DNA from: Aeromicrobium sp. A1-2 | Lineage (GTDB): Bacteria; Actinomycetota; Actinomycetes; Propionibacteriales; Nocardioidaceae | Assembly (NCBI RefSeq): GCF_003443875.1 | Contig: NZ_CP027482.1 | Span: 3,038,001-3,102,000 of the forward strand | DNA length: 64,000 nucleotides | Reading direction: 5' to 3' | Part shown: piece after piece, positions 43,491-52,446 of the stretch | Position numbering within the stretch: position 1 is the stretch's first letter | Layout: each line of letters begins with the position of its first letter | Position numbers and translations under genes: made by a program | Notes under the pieces: model-generated | What the model saw: only the letters and a program-made list of their open reading frames with translations | Database searches by the model: none | What the model was told of the DNA's origin: nothing

Positions 43491-46292
43491 ATGGAGTTCA
43501 CCAGCTTTTCCGAGGCGATCGCGAGAACGACCGCCCTGACCCGCTCGGACGAGAGCGCCCTGTTGATCATGGGCGAGTCCGGGCTGGGCAAGAGTCACGT
43601 GCTCAACTCCGTGCTGCACGAACCGCTCGCCCACACCGTCCTGGTGCGCGCGAACCCGGGAGAGTCCGGATTGCCCCTGGCTGGCTTCGCTGCGTTGTTC
43701 GACGCAGTCAGGGGTGACCACTCGTCGAACTTCGCCCAGGAGTTCTCGCTGAAGTCCGAGGAGCCAAGCGAGCTGTTCGCCGCAGCCCAGGGCTTTTTGA
43801 CAGCCCTACGGGGGCTCAACCTGTCGCCGATTCTCGCGCTCGTCGACGACATCGATGCCATGGACACCGCCAGCCAGGCCGTCATCGGGATGATGGCCGG
43901 GCGTCTCCACGACACCGGCGTGCGGCTGGCTCTCACCGCGACCACGATCAATCCTGCCGGTCCGCTGAGCACGCTGCCGGTCGTCCACCTGGCCCCCATG
44001 CCCCCCGACGTCACCGTCGGCATCGTGCGGCGGCACGAGCCGGCGGCCGATGAGTCATCGATGCGCATCATGGCCCGCTACGTGCGCGGCAACCCCCAGA
44101 TTCTGTGCGAGCAGCTGCCGCTCCTGCAGCCCGACCAGCTGACCGGGACAGCCTGGCTGACCCTCCCACCCCGATCCACTCCGACCGTCGCCCGCGTCAG
44201 TCCCCGCATAGCCGCCGAGGACGACCCCGTGGCTCGGATCGTGCTGGACGCGATCGCGCTCTCGCCGGTGTCCCATGTCGCCGTTCTGGGCTGCGTGCAC
44301 CCGGACGCCGCCGACGTGATCGAGGACCTGGTCGACTCCTCGGTGCTGCTGCAGAGCGGGCCGTACGTCCGGCTTGCCGACTCCCGACTCAGGATCCGGC
44401 TCTACTGGAGTCAGCGTGCCTGTGTGCGTCGTCAACAGCACGTCGAGCTCGCCGCTGCGGCGGTCGGCGTGGATCCCCACCTCGCGGCGTGGCACGCGAG
44501 CTTCGGGACCATCGACACCGATCAGGTCGAGGCGGTGCTCGCATCGGCCATCTGGCTCGTGCGCCGCCGCTGGATCGGCTCGGCCGTCGAGTTCACCGAG
44601 CACGCCCTGAGCCGCGCACCCAACATCGAGGACCACGCCGAGTCGCTGATCCGGCTGTGCTCGCACCTGATCCTGACGGGTGAGGTCAGCCTGGCAGCGC
44701 GGTACAGCGCCCGGGCCCGACCGCAGCCCTCCGCGCCCAAGCAGTCCATGGACCTGGCCGCCCTCAAGCTCACCGCCCAGATGATCGATCGCCAGATGCT
44801 GGTCGACGAAGAGGCCAAGGCCATCGCCGCGTTCCACTCCCAGGCCGATCAGGATGGCGCGTCGAACCTGCTGACCCTGGCCACGTTCTACCGCGCAGAA
44901 CGGTGGGAGGTCGACGAGGCGCGCAGGCTCTTCGGCTCGGTCCAGGACCACCTCCCCAACGTCAGCGAGACCACCCGAGAGAAGATCCGCGCGATGTCGG
45001 AGATCCTCGACGCTCTCGACGGCTCGGCCGGTCGCAAGGGACAGTGCACGTCGGTCACCCTCGCCAGGACCGCCCCCTCGCCCCCGGACCTGCTGCTGAT
45101 GCAGGGCCGCGCGCTGACTTGGCGCGAGCGATACGCCGACGCCCGCGACGTCTTTGCTCTGGTGATCAACCACCCCGACGCACGGGATCGCATCTGGACC
45201 GATCTGGCGACCTACGCCGCGATCGGCAACGAGATCGACGCCGGCATGTTCCGGCTTGCACGCACCGCCATCGACGCCTGGGGACAGTCCTCGCCGTGGA
45301 TCAACCGCGGCAGCGCCATGCATGCCCTGATCCGGGCCTGGCGCCACTACTCGCTCGGTGAGACCGACGCGGCCGCGACCCTGATCGACACGGTCCTGGA
45401 CCGGGCCTCCAAGGAATCCACCCAGGCCGTGCGTGCCCGCGCGTACGCACTGCGTGGGGCGATGGATCTGTTGATCGGCGACCCCGAGCAGGCTGTCACG
45501 GACCTACGTCACGTCAGCACACTCTCACGGCGCTTCCGCAATCCCACGCTGCTGCGCCACTGGGCCGACTACGTCGAGGCGTGCGTCCTGACCGACCGCA
45601 ACCAGGAGGCAGCGGCCGCAGTCTCCGCGCTCGAGCGCCGACTCGCTGTGCACAACTCACGATGGGGTGCGCTGGCCCTCGCCCGTTGCCGCGCTCTCGC
45701 GCAGGAGGGGCCGCGCTCGCTCGGTCTCTTCGCCGATGCCGTCCGCATGTTCGACCATGCCGAGCTGCCCTACGAGCTGGGCCGCACGCTGCTGTGCTTC
45801 GCCGACCGGCAGGACGCTCTCGGCAGACCCGGCGACGGACGACAGACCCGGCTGGCCGCCCTCACCGCGTTCGAGGCCGCCGGTGCAGACTCGTGGGCCG
45901 GTCACACCGCCCGACCTGAGGCGGCGATCGGCCGTGCCGGCGAGAGAACCCTGCTGGACCGGCTGACCTCGGACGAGCAGGAGGTCGCCAAGCGGGTCAT
46001 GCTCGGCCTGCGCACCAAGCAGATCGCCGACGAGATCTACGTATCGGTGCGGACCGTCGAGCTCCGGCTGACGCACATGTACCGGACGCTCGGGGTGCGG
46101 TCACGCACCGAGCTCGTGGCCCTGCTCAGCGGCTCGCTCCCGCGGGATGAGGTCACGCACGCACGCCCACCCGTTCGCCCCGCCGACAATGGCGGCGGTC
46201 AGGTGCCGGGGACGATCGCCGCGATGATCGTGCCGTCACCCCTGCGCCGGCCCGGGACGGGCTCGGGCTCGCCCTCCAGACGTGGTCCCTGA
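43491..46292 (+). CDS. LAL-type LuxR-family regulator with N-terminal ATPase
   Basis: A 933-residue large ATP-binding LuxR (LAL) regulator. The N-terminal AAA/STAND ATPase has Walker A GESGLGKS (about 26-33) and Walker B LALVDDIDAM (about 119-128). A helical, TPR-like sensor region covers about 330-820. The C-terminal LuxR HTH (about 835-895; EVAKRVMLGLRTKQIADEIY, SVRTVELRLTHMYRTLGV) is complete, followed by a disordered tail. ATG 43491 (MEFTSFSEA) with GAAAG upstream is preferred; the frame is open to 43404. Its last 94 bp overlap the convergent GH65 gene. LAL proteins often control carbohydrate genes, so the adjacent phosphorylase pair is a candidate target (inference). Confidence 0.88.
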   Translation: MEFTSFSEAIARTTALTRSDESALLIMGESGLGKSHVLNSVLHEPLAHTVLVRANPGESGLPLAGFAALFDAVRGDHSSNFAQEFSLKSEEPSELFAAAQGFLTALRGLNLSPILALVDDIDAMDTASQAVIGMMAGRLHDTGVRLALTATTINPAGPLSTLPVVHLAPMPPDVTVGIVRRHEPAADESSMRIMARYVRGNPQILCEQLPLLQPDQLTGTAWLTLPPRSTPTVARVSPRIAAEDDPVARIVLDAIALSPVSHVAVLGCVHPDAADVIEDLVDSSVLLQSGPYVRLADSRLRIRLYWSQRACVRRQQHVELAAAAVGVDPHLAAWHASFGTIDTDQVEAVLASAIWLVRRRWIGSAVEFTEHALSRAPNIEDHAESLIRLCSHLILTGEVSLAARYSARARPQPSAPKQSMDLAALKLTAQMIDRQMLVDEEAKAIAAFHSQADQDGASNLLTLATFYRAERWEVDEARRLFGSVQDHLPNVSETTREKIRAMSEILDALDGSAGRKGQCTSVTLARTAPSPPDLLLMQGRALTWRERYADARDVFALVINHPDARDRIWTDLATYAAIGNEIDAGMFRLARTAIDAWGQSSPWINRGSAMHALIRAWRHYSLGETDAAATLIDTVLDRASKESTQAVRARAYALRGAMDLLIGDPEQAVTDLRHVSTLSRRFRNPTLLRHWADYVEACVLTDRNQEAAAAVSALERRLAVHNSRWGALALARCRALAQEGPRSLGLFADAVRMFDHAELPYELGRTLLCFADRQDALGRPGDGRQTRLAALTAFEAAGADSWAGHTARPEAAIGRAGERTLLDRLTSDEQEVAKRVMLGLRTKQIADEIYVSVRTVELRLTHMYRTLGVRSRTELVALLSGSLPRDEVTHARPPVRPADNGGGQVPGTIAAMIVPSPLRRPGTGSGSPSRRGP

Positions 46293-48685
46293 CCGTCGAG
46301 CGGAACCACGACCGGATCTCCCGGCAGCACCGTGACCTCCTGGTCACGCACCACGATCGTGGCGCCCTTGCCCTCCTCGACGCACAGCTCGACCTCACCG
46401 GGCCGGACCGAGACGCGGACTCGGGTGCCGAGCAGGGTGACCCGGAAGATCAGTGAGTCCCACTCCTCGGGAAGCCGGGGATCCAGGGTGAAGACCCCGT
46501 TGTAGTCCCGGAATCCACCGAAGCCGTTGACCAGCGCACTCCACACGCCACCCGTCGACGCCACATGGACGCCATCGGCGGTGTTGTGGTGCCGGTCGGC
46601 AAGGTCCACGAACAGTGCGGAGAGGAAGTAGCGCAGCGCGAGGCCGTGATAGCCGACCTCGGCCGCGATGATCGACTGGACGACGGCGGACAGTGTCGAG
46701 TCGCCCGTCGTGATCGGGTCGTAGTAGTCGAAGTCGGCGCGCTTCTCCTCAGGCGTGAAGTGATTGCCCTGCAGGAACAGCGCCAGCACGACATCGGCCT
46801 GCTTGAGCACCTGGAACCGGTAGATCACCAGCGGGTGGTAGTGCAGGAGCAGCGGCCGCTTGTCCAGCGGGGTGTTGGCCAGGTCCCACACCTCCCGCTC
46901 AAGGAAGTGCTGATCCTGGGGATGGACCCCCATGTGCTCGTCGTACGGGATCGCCATGTCGTTCGCGGCACGCTCCCAGTCGGCGACCTCGCGCTCGTCG
47001 AGATCGAGGCGTCGGACGACCTGGTCGTACTCGACGCCGTCTCGGATCGCCAGATCACGCACGGCCTCGGCGGCTCGGCGCAGGTTGAACCGCGCCATGA
47101 CGTTGGTGAACAGGTTGTCGTTGACGACCGTCGTGTACTCGTCCGGGCCCGTCACGCCATGGATATGGAAGGTGCCATCTTCCTCGCTACGCCAGAAACC
47201 GAGATCGACCCACATCCGGGCCGTCTCGACGAGCACATCGATGGCCTCGCGGGTCAGGAAGTCGATGTCACCCGTGGCGGCGAGGTACTGGCTCAACGCG
47301 TACGAGATGTCGGCGTCGATGTGATACTGCGCCGTGCCCGCCGCGTAGTAGGCCGAGGCCTCCTCGCCGTTGATCGTGCGCCAGGGGAACAGTGCGCCGT
47401 GCTGGGCCAGCTGCTTGGCGCGCTTGCGTGCGCAGTCGAGCAACGTGTAACGGAATCGCAGGGCGTTGCGCGCCGCGCGCGGAGTCGTGTAGGTCAGGAA
47501 CGGCAGGACGTAGACCTCGGTGTCCCAGAAGTAGTGACCCCCGTAGCCCGATCCCGTCACACCCTTGGCCGCGATGCCGGTGCCTTCGGCGCGGGCCGAA
47601 GCCTGGGCGATCTGGAACAGGTTCCAGCGCAAGGCCTGCTGGACCTCGGGCTGGCCAGGGACCTCCACGTCCGACCTGGTCCAGAAGTCGTCGAGCCAGG
47701 CACGCTGGTCCGCGAACTGCTGGTCCAGTCCCTCGACGCGGGCCCGGTCGAGGGTCCGCCGGCACCGGTCGAGCAGCTCGCGGGACGGAACGCCCCGAGA
47801 GGTGTGATAGCTGACGAGCTTGGTCAGCGTGATCGGCTGGCCCGCCTCCGCCGCGATCCGGTAGGTGATCTTGGCGAGGTCGTCGCCCGTCTGGACGTGC
47901 GTCGTGAAACGGTTGGCCGTCTCGAGATCGTGATCGGCCACGACGCCGATCGTCATGCCACTCTCGGCGCACTGGTAGCCCAGCGCGACCCGGCCGTCCG
48001 CGGCATCGCCGGAGTTGCTCTGCGGGATCAGGACCCGGTGCCGCATGCTGCTGGCCTTGCGCGGGTCGACTCCTTCGCCCATCGACTTGGACCGCACGTG
48101 GTACTCGTCCTCGCCGTCCTGACGGTTCAGCACCTGCGAGGAGATCGCCACCGGCGCGGTGTCGTCGAGGAGGGTGACCTCGAACGTCAGCACAGCGAGG
48201 TGCCGCTGCGTGAACGAGACCATCCGCCGGGACCGGATCCGTACCCGCTTGCCGCTGGGCGTACGCCACAGGATGTCGCGGGCCATGAAACCGGCCCGGA
48301 AGTCGACCCGGCGGTCGTACTCCACCAGGTCGGCGATCGGTAGCAGCAGGGGTTCGTCGTCGACGTAGAGCCGGATGACCTTGGCGTCGGGGGCGTTGAC
48401 GATCGTCTGACCGACCCGGGCGAAGCCGAAGGCTTCCTCGGCGTGCTGGATCGGCCAGGTCTCGTGGAAGCCGTTGACAAAGGTGCCGTGCGAGTGCGAG
48501 TCGCGGCCCTCCTCGACGTTGCCGCGCAGGCCGATGTACCCGTTGCCGACCGAGAACAGCGTCTCGGTCGCGCCGAGGTCGTCGTTGTTGATGTGGCTCT
48601 CGACCAACGCCCACTCGTCGACGGGGTAGCGCGAGCGGTCCAGGAAGTCCATGACCTCCGGTGCGATGTGCGACGGGCCGGTCAC
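46199..48685 (-). CDS. Glycoside hydrolase family 65 disaccharide phosphorylase
   Basis: An 828-residue GH65 enzyme that phosphorolyses an alpha-linked glucose disaccharide (trehalose, maltose or kojibiose) to beta-glucose 1-phosphate and glucose. The N-terminal beta-sandwich (about 1-300) is followed by the (alpha/alpha)6 barrel: YFWDTEVYVLPFL (about 390) and HGVTGPDEYTTVVNDN (about 505), the latter with the catalytic Glu. The C-terminal jelly roll ends in a basic tail. The GTG start overlaps the beta-phosphoglucomutase stop (GTGA), so both are co-translated and the glucose 1-phosphate goes straight to glycolysis. The tail overlaps the LuxR gene by 94 bp. Confidence 0.93.
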   Translation of the reverse strand: MTGPSHIAPEVMDFLDRSRYPVDEWALVESHINNDDLGATETLFSVGNGYIGLRGNVEEGRDSHSHGTFVNGFHETWPIQHAEEAFGFARVGQTIVNAPDAKVIRLYVDDEPLLLPIADLVEYDRRVDFRAGFMARDILWRTPSGKRVRIRSRRMVSFTQRHLAVLTFEVTLLDDTAPVAISSQVLNRQDGEDEYHVRSKSMGEGVDPRKASSMRHRVLIPQSNSGDAADGRVALGYQCAESGMTIGVVADHDLETANRFTTHVQTGDDLAKITYRIAAEAGQPITLTKLVSYHTSRGVPSRELLDRCRRTLDRARVEGLDQQFADQRAWLDDFWTRSDVEVPGQPEVQQALRWNLFQIAQASARAEGTGIAAKGVTGSGYGGHYFWDTEVYVLPFLTYTTPRAARNALRFRYTLLDCARKRAKQLAQHGALFPWRTINGEEASAYYAAGTAQYHIDADISYALSQYLAATGDIDFLTREAIDVLVETARMWVDLGFWRSEEDGTFHIHGVTGPDEYTTVVNDNLFTNVMARFNLRRAAEAVRDLAIRDGVEYDQVVRRLDLDEREVADWERAANDMAIPYDEHMGVHPQDQHFLEREVWDLANTPLDKRPLLLHYHPLVIYRFQVLKQADVVLALFLQGNHFTPEEKRADFDYYDPITTGDSTLSAVVQSIIAAEVGYHGLALRYFLSALFVDLADRHHNTADGVHVASTGGVWSALVNGFGGFRDYNGVFTLDPRLPEEWDSLIFRVTLLGTRVRVSVRPGEVELCVEEGKGATIVVRDQEVTVLPGDPVVVPLDGQGPRLEGEPEPVPGRRRGDGTIIAAIVPGT
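46212..46231. terminator. Weak hairpin in the LuxR/GH65 3' overlap
   Basis: ACGATC (46212-46217) and GATCGT (46226-46231) pair around GCCGCGAT inside the region where the two convergent genes overlap. Both proteins consequently end with related residues (GTIAAMI and GTIIAAI). A terminator role is uncertain. Confidence 0.25.
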
Positions 48686-49392
48686 GCCAACTCCTCCAGA
48701 TCGTCGACCACGACATCGGCGCCGTGCTCGGTGAGGGCGTCGGCACCGACGCCGCGGTCCACGCCGATGACCAGACCGAAGTCTCCGGCCGCCCCGGCCT
48801 GCACGCCGGACAGCGCATCCTCGAACACGACCGCCCGCTCCTTGCTGACTCCGAGCTGCTGCGCCGCGTCCAGGAACGTGTCCGGGGCGGGCTTGCCGGC
48901 CAGGCCGCGCTCGGCGGCCTCCTTGCCGCTCACGATGACCGGGAAGTGCTCCCGCAGACCGGCCGCCTCGAGCACGGCTGCGGCGTTGCGCGAACTCGAC
49001 ACGATCGCCATCTTGGTGCCGCGCCGCTCGAGCGCATCGATCAGGGCCACGGAGCCCGGATAGGCCGTGACGCCCTCGGTCAGGAGGATCTGCTCGAAGT
49101 CGGCGTTCTTGCGGTTGCCAAGACCCGAGACGGTCTCGGCTGACTCGTCGTCGCTCGGGTCACCCTCGGGGAGCTCGATGTCGCGGCTCTCCAGAAATGA
49201 CCGCACGCCGTCGTAGCGGGGCTTGCCGTCGACGAAGCGGTAGTAGTCGTCATCGGTGTACGGATCACTGATCCCCCGTCCGCGCAGGAAGTCACCGAAC
49301 ATCTGGGCCCAGGCGCGCATGTGCACCTCGGCCGTCGGCGTGATGACTCCGTCAAGGTCGAACAGGGCAGCGTCGTAGTCATTCCAATCCAC
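48682..49392 (-). CDS. Beta-phosphoglucomutase (HAD family)
   Basis: A 236-residue HAD enzyme of the beta-PGM group, converting beta-glucose 1-phosphate to glucose 6-phosphate. Motif I is ALFDLDGVITPTAEVH (about 9-24), the cap-domain motif GLGNRKN (about 87-93) is typical of beta-PGM, motif II is IVSSSRNA, motif III Lys in SGKEAAERG, and motif IV VVFEDALSGVQAG. It is the upstream partner of the GH65 phosphorylase (GTGA overlap), forming a two-gene disaccharide pathway. The GTG at 49390-49392 lies 6 nt after a TACCCT -10 (49399-49404), so the operon mRNA is predicted leaderless. Confidence 0.93.
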   Translation of the reverse strand: MDWNDYDAALFDLDGVITPTAEVHMRAWAQMFGDFLRGRGISDPYTDDDYYRFVDGKPRYDGVRSFLESRDIELPEGDPSDDESAETVSGLGNRKNADFEQILLTEGVTAYPGSVALIDALERRGTKMAIVSSSRNAAAVLEAAGLREHFPVIVSGKEAAERGLAGKPAPDTFLDAAQQLGVSKERAVVFEDALSGVQAGAAGDFGLVIGVDRGVGADALTEHGADVVVDDLEELA

Positions 49393-49496
49393 TCGTCGAG
49401 GGTATGCCCGACCCGGGTCGCAGCGTTAAGCAAAGGCGGGGGTGAGGGCACGTGAACCTCATCACCCGTGGGCCACCGACTCTCTAGGGTGGGGGC

Positions 49497-50678
49497 ATGA
49501 CACGTGGAGCGGACAGCGAAGTCGGTCGGTTGCGGACAGTCATGCTGCACCGGCCGGGGCCCGAGCTCGGTCGGTTGACACCGCGCAACAACGACCAGTT
49601 GCTGTTCGACGGCATCCCGTGGCTCGGCCGCGCCCAGGAGGAGCACGACGCCTTCGCCCAGGCACTGCGCGACCGCGACGTCGAGGTGCTCTACCTCGTG
49701 GACCTACTGGTCGAGACACTCTCCGATCCGGAGGCCAGGGCCTCGATCATCGATGGCACCACCGCGAGCCTGCGGCTCGGCGACGGCCTCCGCGACCACC
49801 TGCGTCGAGTCATGACCGACCTGGCCCCGGACGTGCTGGCGCACACCCTGACGGCGGGCCTGCGCAATGACGAGGTCAAGAGCTTCCGCAGCATCGTCAC
49901 GAGCTTGCTGCCCCGCGAGGACTTCCTCATCGAGCCGCTCCCCAACCTGTTGTTCACCCGCGACTCGTCGGTGTGGCTGCGCGGTCACGTCGCGGTCACG
50001 AGCCTCGCGATGCCGGCACGGGCCCGAGAGACCCAGCTCACCGGGCTGATCTACGAGCACCATCCCCGCTTCGCGGACGTGCCGCGGGTGCACGGCGCCC
50101 ACCTCGAGCACGTCGAGGGTGGGGACGTCCTGCTGATGGCCCCGGGCACGATCGCGGTGGGAGTCGGTGAACGCACCACGCCGGCCGGCTTCGAGCGCTT
50201 CGCCCGGCAGTCACTCACCGATGGACTCGCGCACACCGTGCTCGCGGTGCCGATCGCGCAGGAGCGCGCCACGATGCACCTCGACACGATCGTGACGATG
50301 GTCGACGTCGACACCGTGGTGATGTACCCCAACATGGCCGACACCCTGCGCGCCCACGCCGTCACCCTCGAGGGCGACCAGCTCGTCGTCGCACCCGAGC
50401 GGTCGTTCTTCACCGCGGCTGCCGAGGCCATGGGCATCGAGACGTTGCACCAGATCGACACGGGCCTGGATCCCGTCACGGCCGAGCGGGAGCAGTGGGA
50501 CGACGGGAACAACACGTTGGCGATTGGTCCGCGACTGGCGGTGGCGTACGAGCGCAACGTGCAGACCAACGCCCGGCTCGAGGAGCACGGCATCGAGGTC
50601 GTGGCAATCAGCGGTTCCGAGCTCGGCTCGGGCCGCGGCGGACCGCGCTGCATGTCGTGCCCGATGGAGCGCGACTGA
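49497..50678 (+). CDS. arcA: Arginine deiminase
   Basis: A 393-residue guanidine-modifying enzyme hydrolysing arginine to citrulline and ammonia. Motifs are NLLFTRDSSVWL (about 150-161), the Glu/His site EHVEGGDVL and TMHLDTIVTMVD (about 258-269), and the catalytic cysteine in the C-terminal GGPRCMSCPMERD. No ornithine carbamoyltransferase or carbamate kinase gene is adjacent, so the ATP-yielding arginine pathway is not encoded here as a unit; ammonia production or acid protection is a likely use. TAGGGT (49485-49490) ends 6 nt before the ATG: predicted leaderless. Confidence 0.95.
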   Translation: MTRGADSEVGRLRTVMLHRPGPELGRLTPRNNDQLLFDGIPWLGRAQEEHDAFAQALRDRDVEVLYLVDLLVETLSDPEARASIIDGTTASLRLGDGLRDHLRRVMTDLAPDVLAHTLTAGLRNDEVKSFRSIVTSLLPREDFLIEPLPNLLFTRDSSVWLRGHVAVTSLAMPARARETQLTGLIYEHHPRFADVPRVHGAHLEHVEGGDVLLMAPGTIAVGVGERTTPAGFERFARQSLTDGLAHTVLAVPIAQERATMHLDTIVTMVDVDTVVMYPNMADTLRAHAVTLEGDQLVVAPERSFFTAAAEAMGIETLHQIDTGLDPVTAEREQWDDGNNTLAIGPRLAVAYERNVQTNARLEEHGIEVVAISGSELGSGRGGPRCMSCPMERD

Positions 50679-50694
50679 TCGTCGACCCGTCAGG

Positions 50695-51531
50695 TCAGAT
50701 CGTGACCTGACGGCTGACGATCGAGTTGCGGGCCGAGCGCTCCTCAGTGGTCAAGGGGCTGTCGTCCGCCAGCGCCACATCGAGCCGGGAGCGGAACGCC
50801 CGCGCCGGCTCCTCCAGTGCTGCCGCGTCGACCTCGAACTCCCACACCGGCACCAGCCGGCCGTGTCCACGGAAGTGCCCGATCAGCTTGGTCCCGTCTC
50901 CCAGGGTGTCCTCACCACGCACTCGCAACCGGGCCAGTGCATCCAGCAACGGAGTCTCGTCCTCGGTCATGACCCAGCGCAGGAATCGCTGCGGACCCAT
51001 CTCGGTCCAGTACGCCGACTCGACCGACTCCAGACGCACCGTCGGGGCGACCGTGTCATTGGCCTCGGCGAGCAGATCGGCGGTCTCGGGACGTTCCTCA
51101 GTGCCTTCAACCCAGTAGTCGAAGCCCTGGTGCACCTCGACCTCGAATCCGCTGGACGGGTCGATCAGGTCCTGCAGGCGGGGTCCCACACCGGGATCAC
51201 CCATCGGCACGGGCTGGCCGGGCTCGAGCTCGAGCGCCGTCTCGACGACGTACGCAAGGTCGCGACTGATGTCGCCGAAGTTGTGGGCGACCTGCAGACC
51301 GACCCAGATCTCGCCGTCGGGGCGCACAATGCCGGCGCCGTTGCCCGGCAGCAACGAGCAGATCCGAACGGAGCGGCCTGACGCGAGCTGGATGACCGCG
51401 GTGGCGGAGGGGACGAACTCGCGCAGGGCGATCCAGTCGGCCTCGTGCGGGAGCCCTTCGAAGGTGCGTGCCACATAGGGCATGCGCTCCTTCTTGGCGG
51501 CCTTGTTCTTGATTCGCGACTTCTTGCCCAT
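50695..51531 (-). CDS. DUF5926 family protein
   Basis: A 278-residue conserved actinobacterial protein of unknown role. The very basic N-terminus (MGKKSRIKNKAAKKERMPYV) is followed by the conserved VARTFEGLPHEADWIALREF and EIWVGLQVAHNFGDISRDLA segments, typical of DUF5926. No membrane helix or catalytic motif is seen; the basic lead suggests nucleic-acid or ribosome contact. ATG 51529-51531 is chosen; no ribosome site is present, but TAGACT (51540-51545, minus strand) ends 8 nt upstream, suggesting a leaderless or near-leaderless mRNA. It follows the RsbW-like gene by 34 bp. Confidence 0.85.
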   Translation of the reverse strand: MGKKSRIKNKAAKKERMPYVARTFEGLPHEADWIALREFVPSATAVIQLASGRSVRICSLLPGNGAGIVRPDGEIWVGLQVAHNFGDISRDLAYVVETALELEPGQPVPMGDPGVGPRLQDLIDPSSGFEVEVHQGFDYWVEGTEERPETADLLAEANDTVAPTVRLESVESAYWTEMGPQRFLRWVMTEDETPLLDALARLRVRGEDTLGDGTKLIGHFRGHGRLVPVWEFEVDAAALEEPARAFRSRLDVALADDSPLTTEERSARNSIVSRQVTI

Positions 51532-51565
51532 GACGGGGGAGTCTATGCCGAGCGGACCGGTCCGC

Positions 51566-51961
51566 TCAGTGGGGGCTGAGACCGAGCTCGGCGTTGACGC
51601 GGGTGCCCTTGGACATGTCGACCCACCAACGATCTGCAACCCGGTTGATGATCGACAGGCCGCGGCCGCTGAGTGAGTCCTCGTCGAAGTCGATCGGCTT
51701 GAGCGATGCGCCGACGCCCGCGTCGTAGACGCTCAGCTCGAGTAGCGTGCCGCTGATCGACCAGGAGATCTCGATCGTCCCGTCCGACGTCGGGACGCCG
51801 TGGCTGACCGCGTTGGCGATCATCTCGCTGATCACGATCAGGGCGTCGTCGACGACCTCGTCGGATGCTCGGTTGACGGTCAGGAAGGCGGCGAGTCGGG
51901 TGCGGGCGACCCCCCGGGTCGAGGCCACGAAGGGCAGACGGATCGTGTCATGAGCCTTCAT
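51566..51961 (-). CDS. RsbW-like anti-sigma ATPase (HATPase domain)
   Basis: A 131-residue single-domain GHKL ATPase like the stress-response anti-sigma factors RsbW/SpoIIAB. The N-box reads VISEMIANAVSHG (about 44-56), the G1 box YDAGVGAS (about 84-91) and the G2-type segment SGRGLSIINRVAD (about 102-114). These proteins bind and phosphorylate an anti-anti-sigma factor or hold a sigma-B-type factor; no partner gene is adjacent, so the target is unknown. ATG 51959-51961 (MKAHDTIRLPF) is used; the frame is open to 52027. Confidence 0.88.
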   Translation of the reverse strand: MKAHDTIRLPFVASTRGVARTRLAAFLTVNRASDEVVDDALIVISEMIANAVSHGVPTSDGTIEISWSISGTLLELSVYDAGVGASLKPIDFDEDSLSGRGLSIINRVADRWWVDMSKGTRVNAELGLSPH

Positions 51962-52128
51962 GACAACCGCCGATCGATCGGGGATGAGGGTGCACGCCAG
52001 CCCACACGATGACGGCCAGCAACGCACATGTAGTCCAAAGTAACTACTCGGAGGGGTTCATTACTACTCCCTGCGCGAAAAAAGGACCCATTGGTGTCGC
52101 ATCACACGCTGCGAGGGACCATGGTCAG

Positions 52129-52446
52129 ATGACTGAGATCGGCATTCCGACCACTGACCTCTCCGGCGTACCGGAGGTGATCCCGTCCGAGCTGGCGGTG
52201 CTCGACGTACGTGAGGATCACGAGTGGGCAGCCGGGCATATCGCCGGCGCGACCCACATCCCGCTGGGCCAGCTACAGGCCCGCGTCGGTGAGCTCGATC
52301 CGTCGGCACGGACCGTCGTGGTTTGCCATCTGGGCGGCCGATCCGCCCGGGCGACCGAGTGGCTGCACGCCCAGGGTCACGACGTCGTCAACCTCGCGGG
52401 CGGGATGGAGGCCTGGGAGCAGGCCGGACGTCCCGTCGCCACCTAG
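52129..52446 (+). CDS. Rhodanese-domain sulfurtransferase
   Basis: A 105-residue single rhodanese domain. The core motifs LAVLDVREDHEWAAGHIAGA (about 23-42) and the active-site loop VVVCHLGGRSARAT with the persulfide cysteine (about 65) are present. It likely transfers sulfur or detoxifies cyanide in the cytoplasm. ATG 52129 (MTEIGIPTTD) fits the family; the longer frame from 52009 adds non-conserved residues. Its TAG stop and the stop of the convergent CPBP gene share CTAG, so the genes overlap by 4 bp. Confidence 0.9.
   Translation: MTEIGIPTTDLSGVPEVIPSELAVLDVREDHEWAAGHIAGATHIPLGQLQARVGELDPSARTVVVCHLGGRSARATEWLHAQGHDVVNLAGGMEAWEQAGRPVAT

Noticed and set aside
43076..43591. 171-aa minus-strand frame across the LuxR upstream region
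   Set aside because: No ribosome site and poor composition; it runs antisense into the LuxR coding region. The split frame with Trp-rich continuity is the better gene model.
49497..50678. Arginine deiminase as part of a complete arc operon
   Set aside because: No carbamoyltransferase, carbamate kinase or arginine-ornithine antiporter gene lies on either side.
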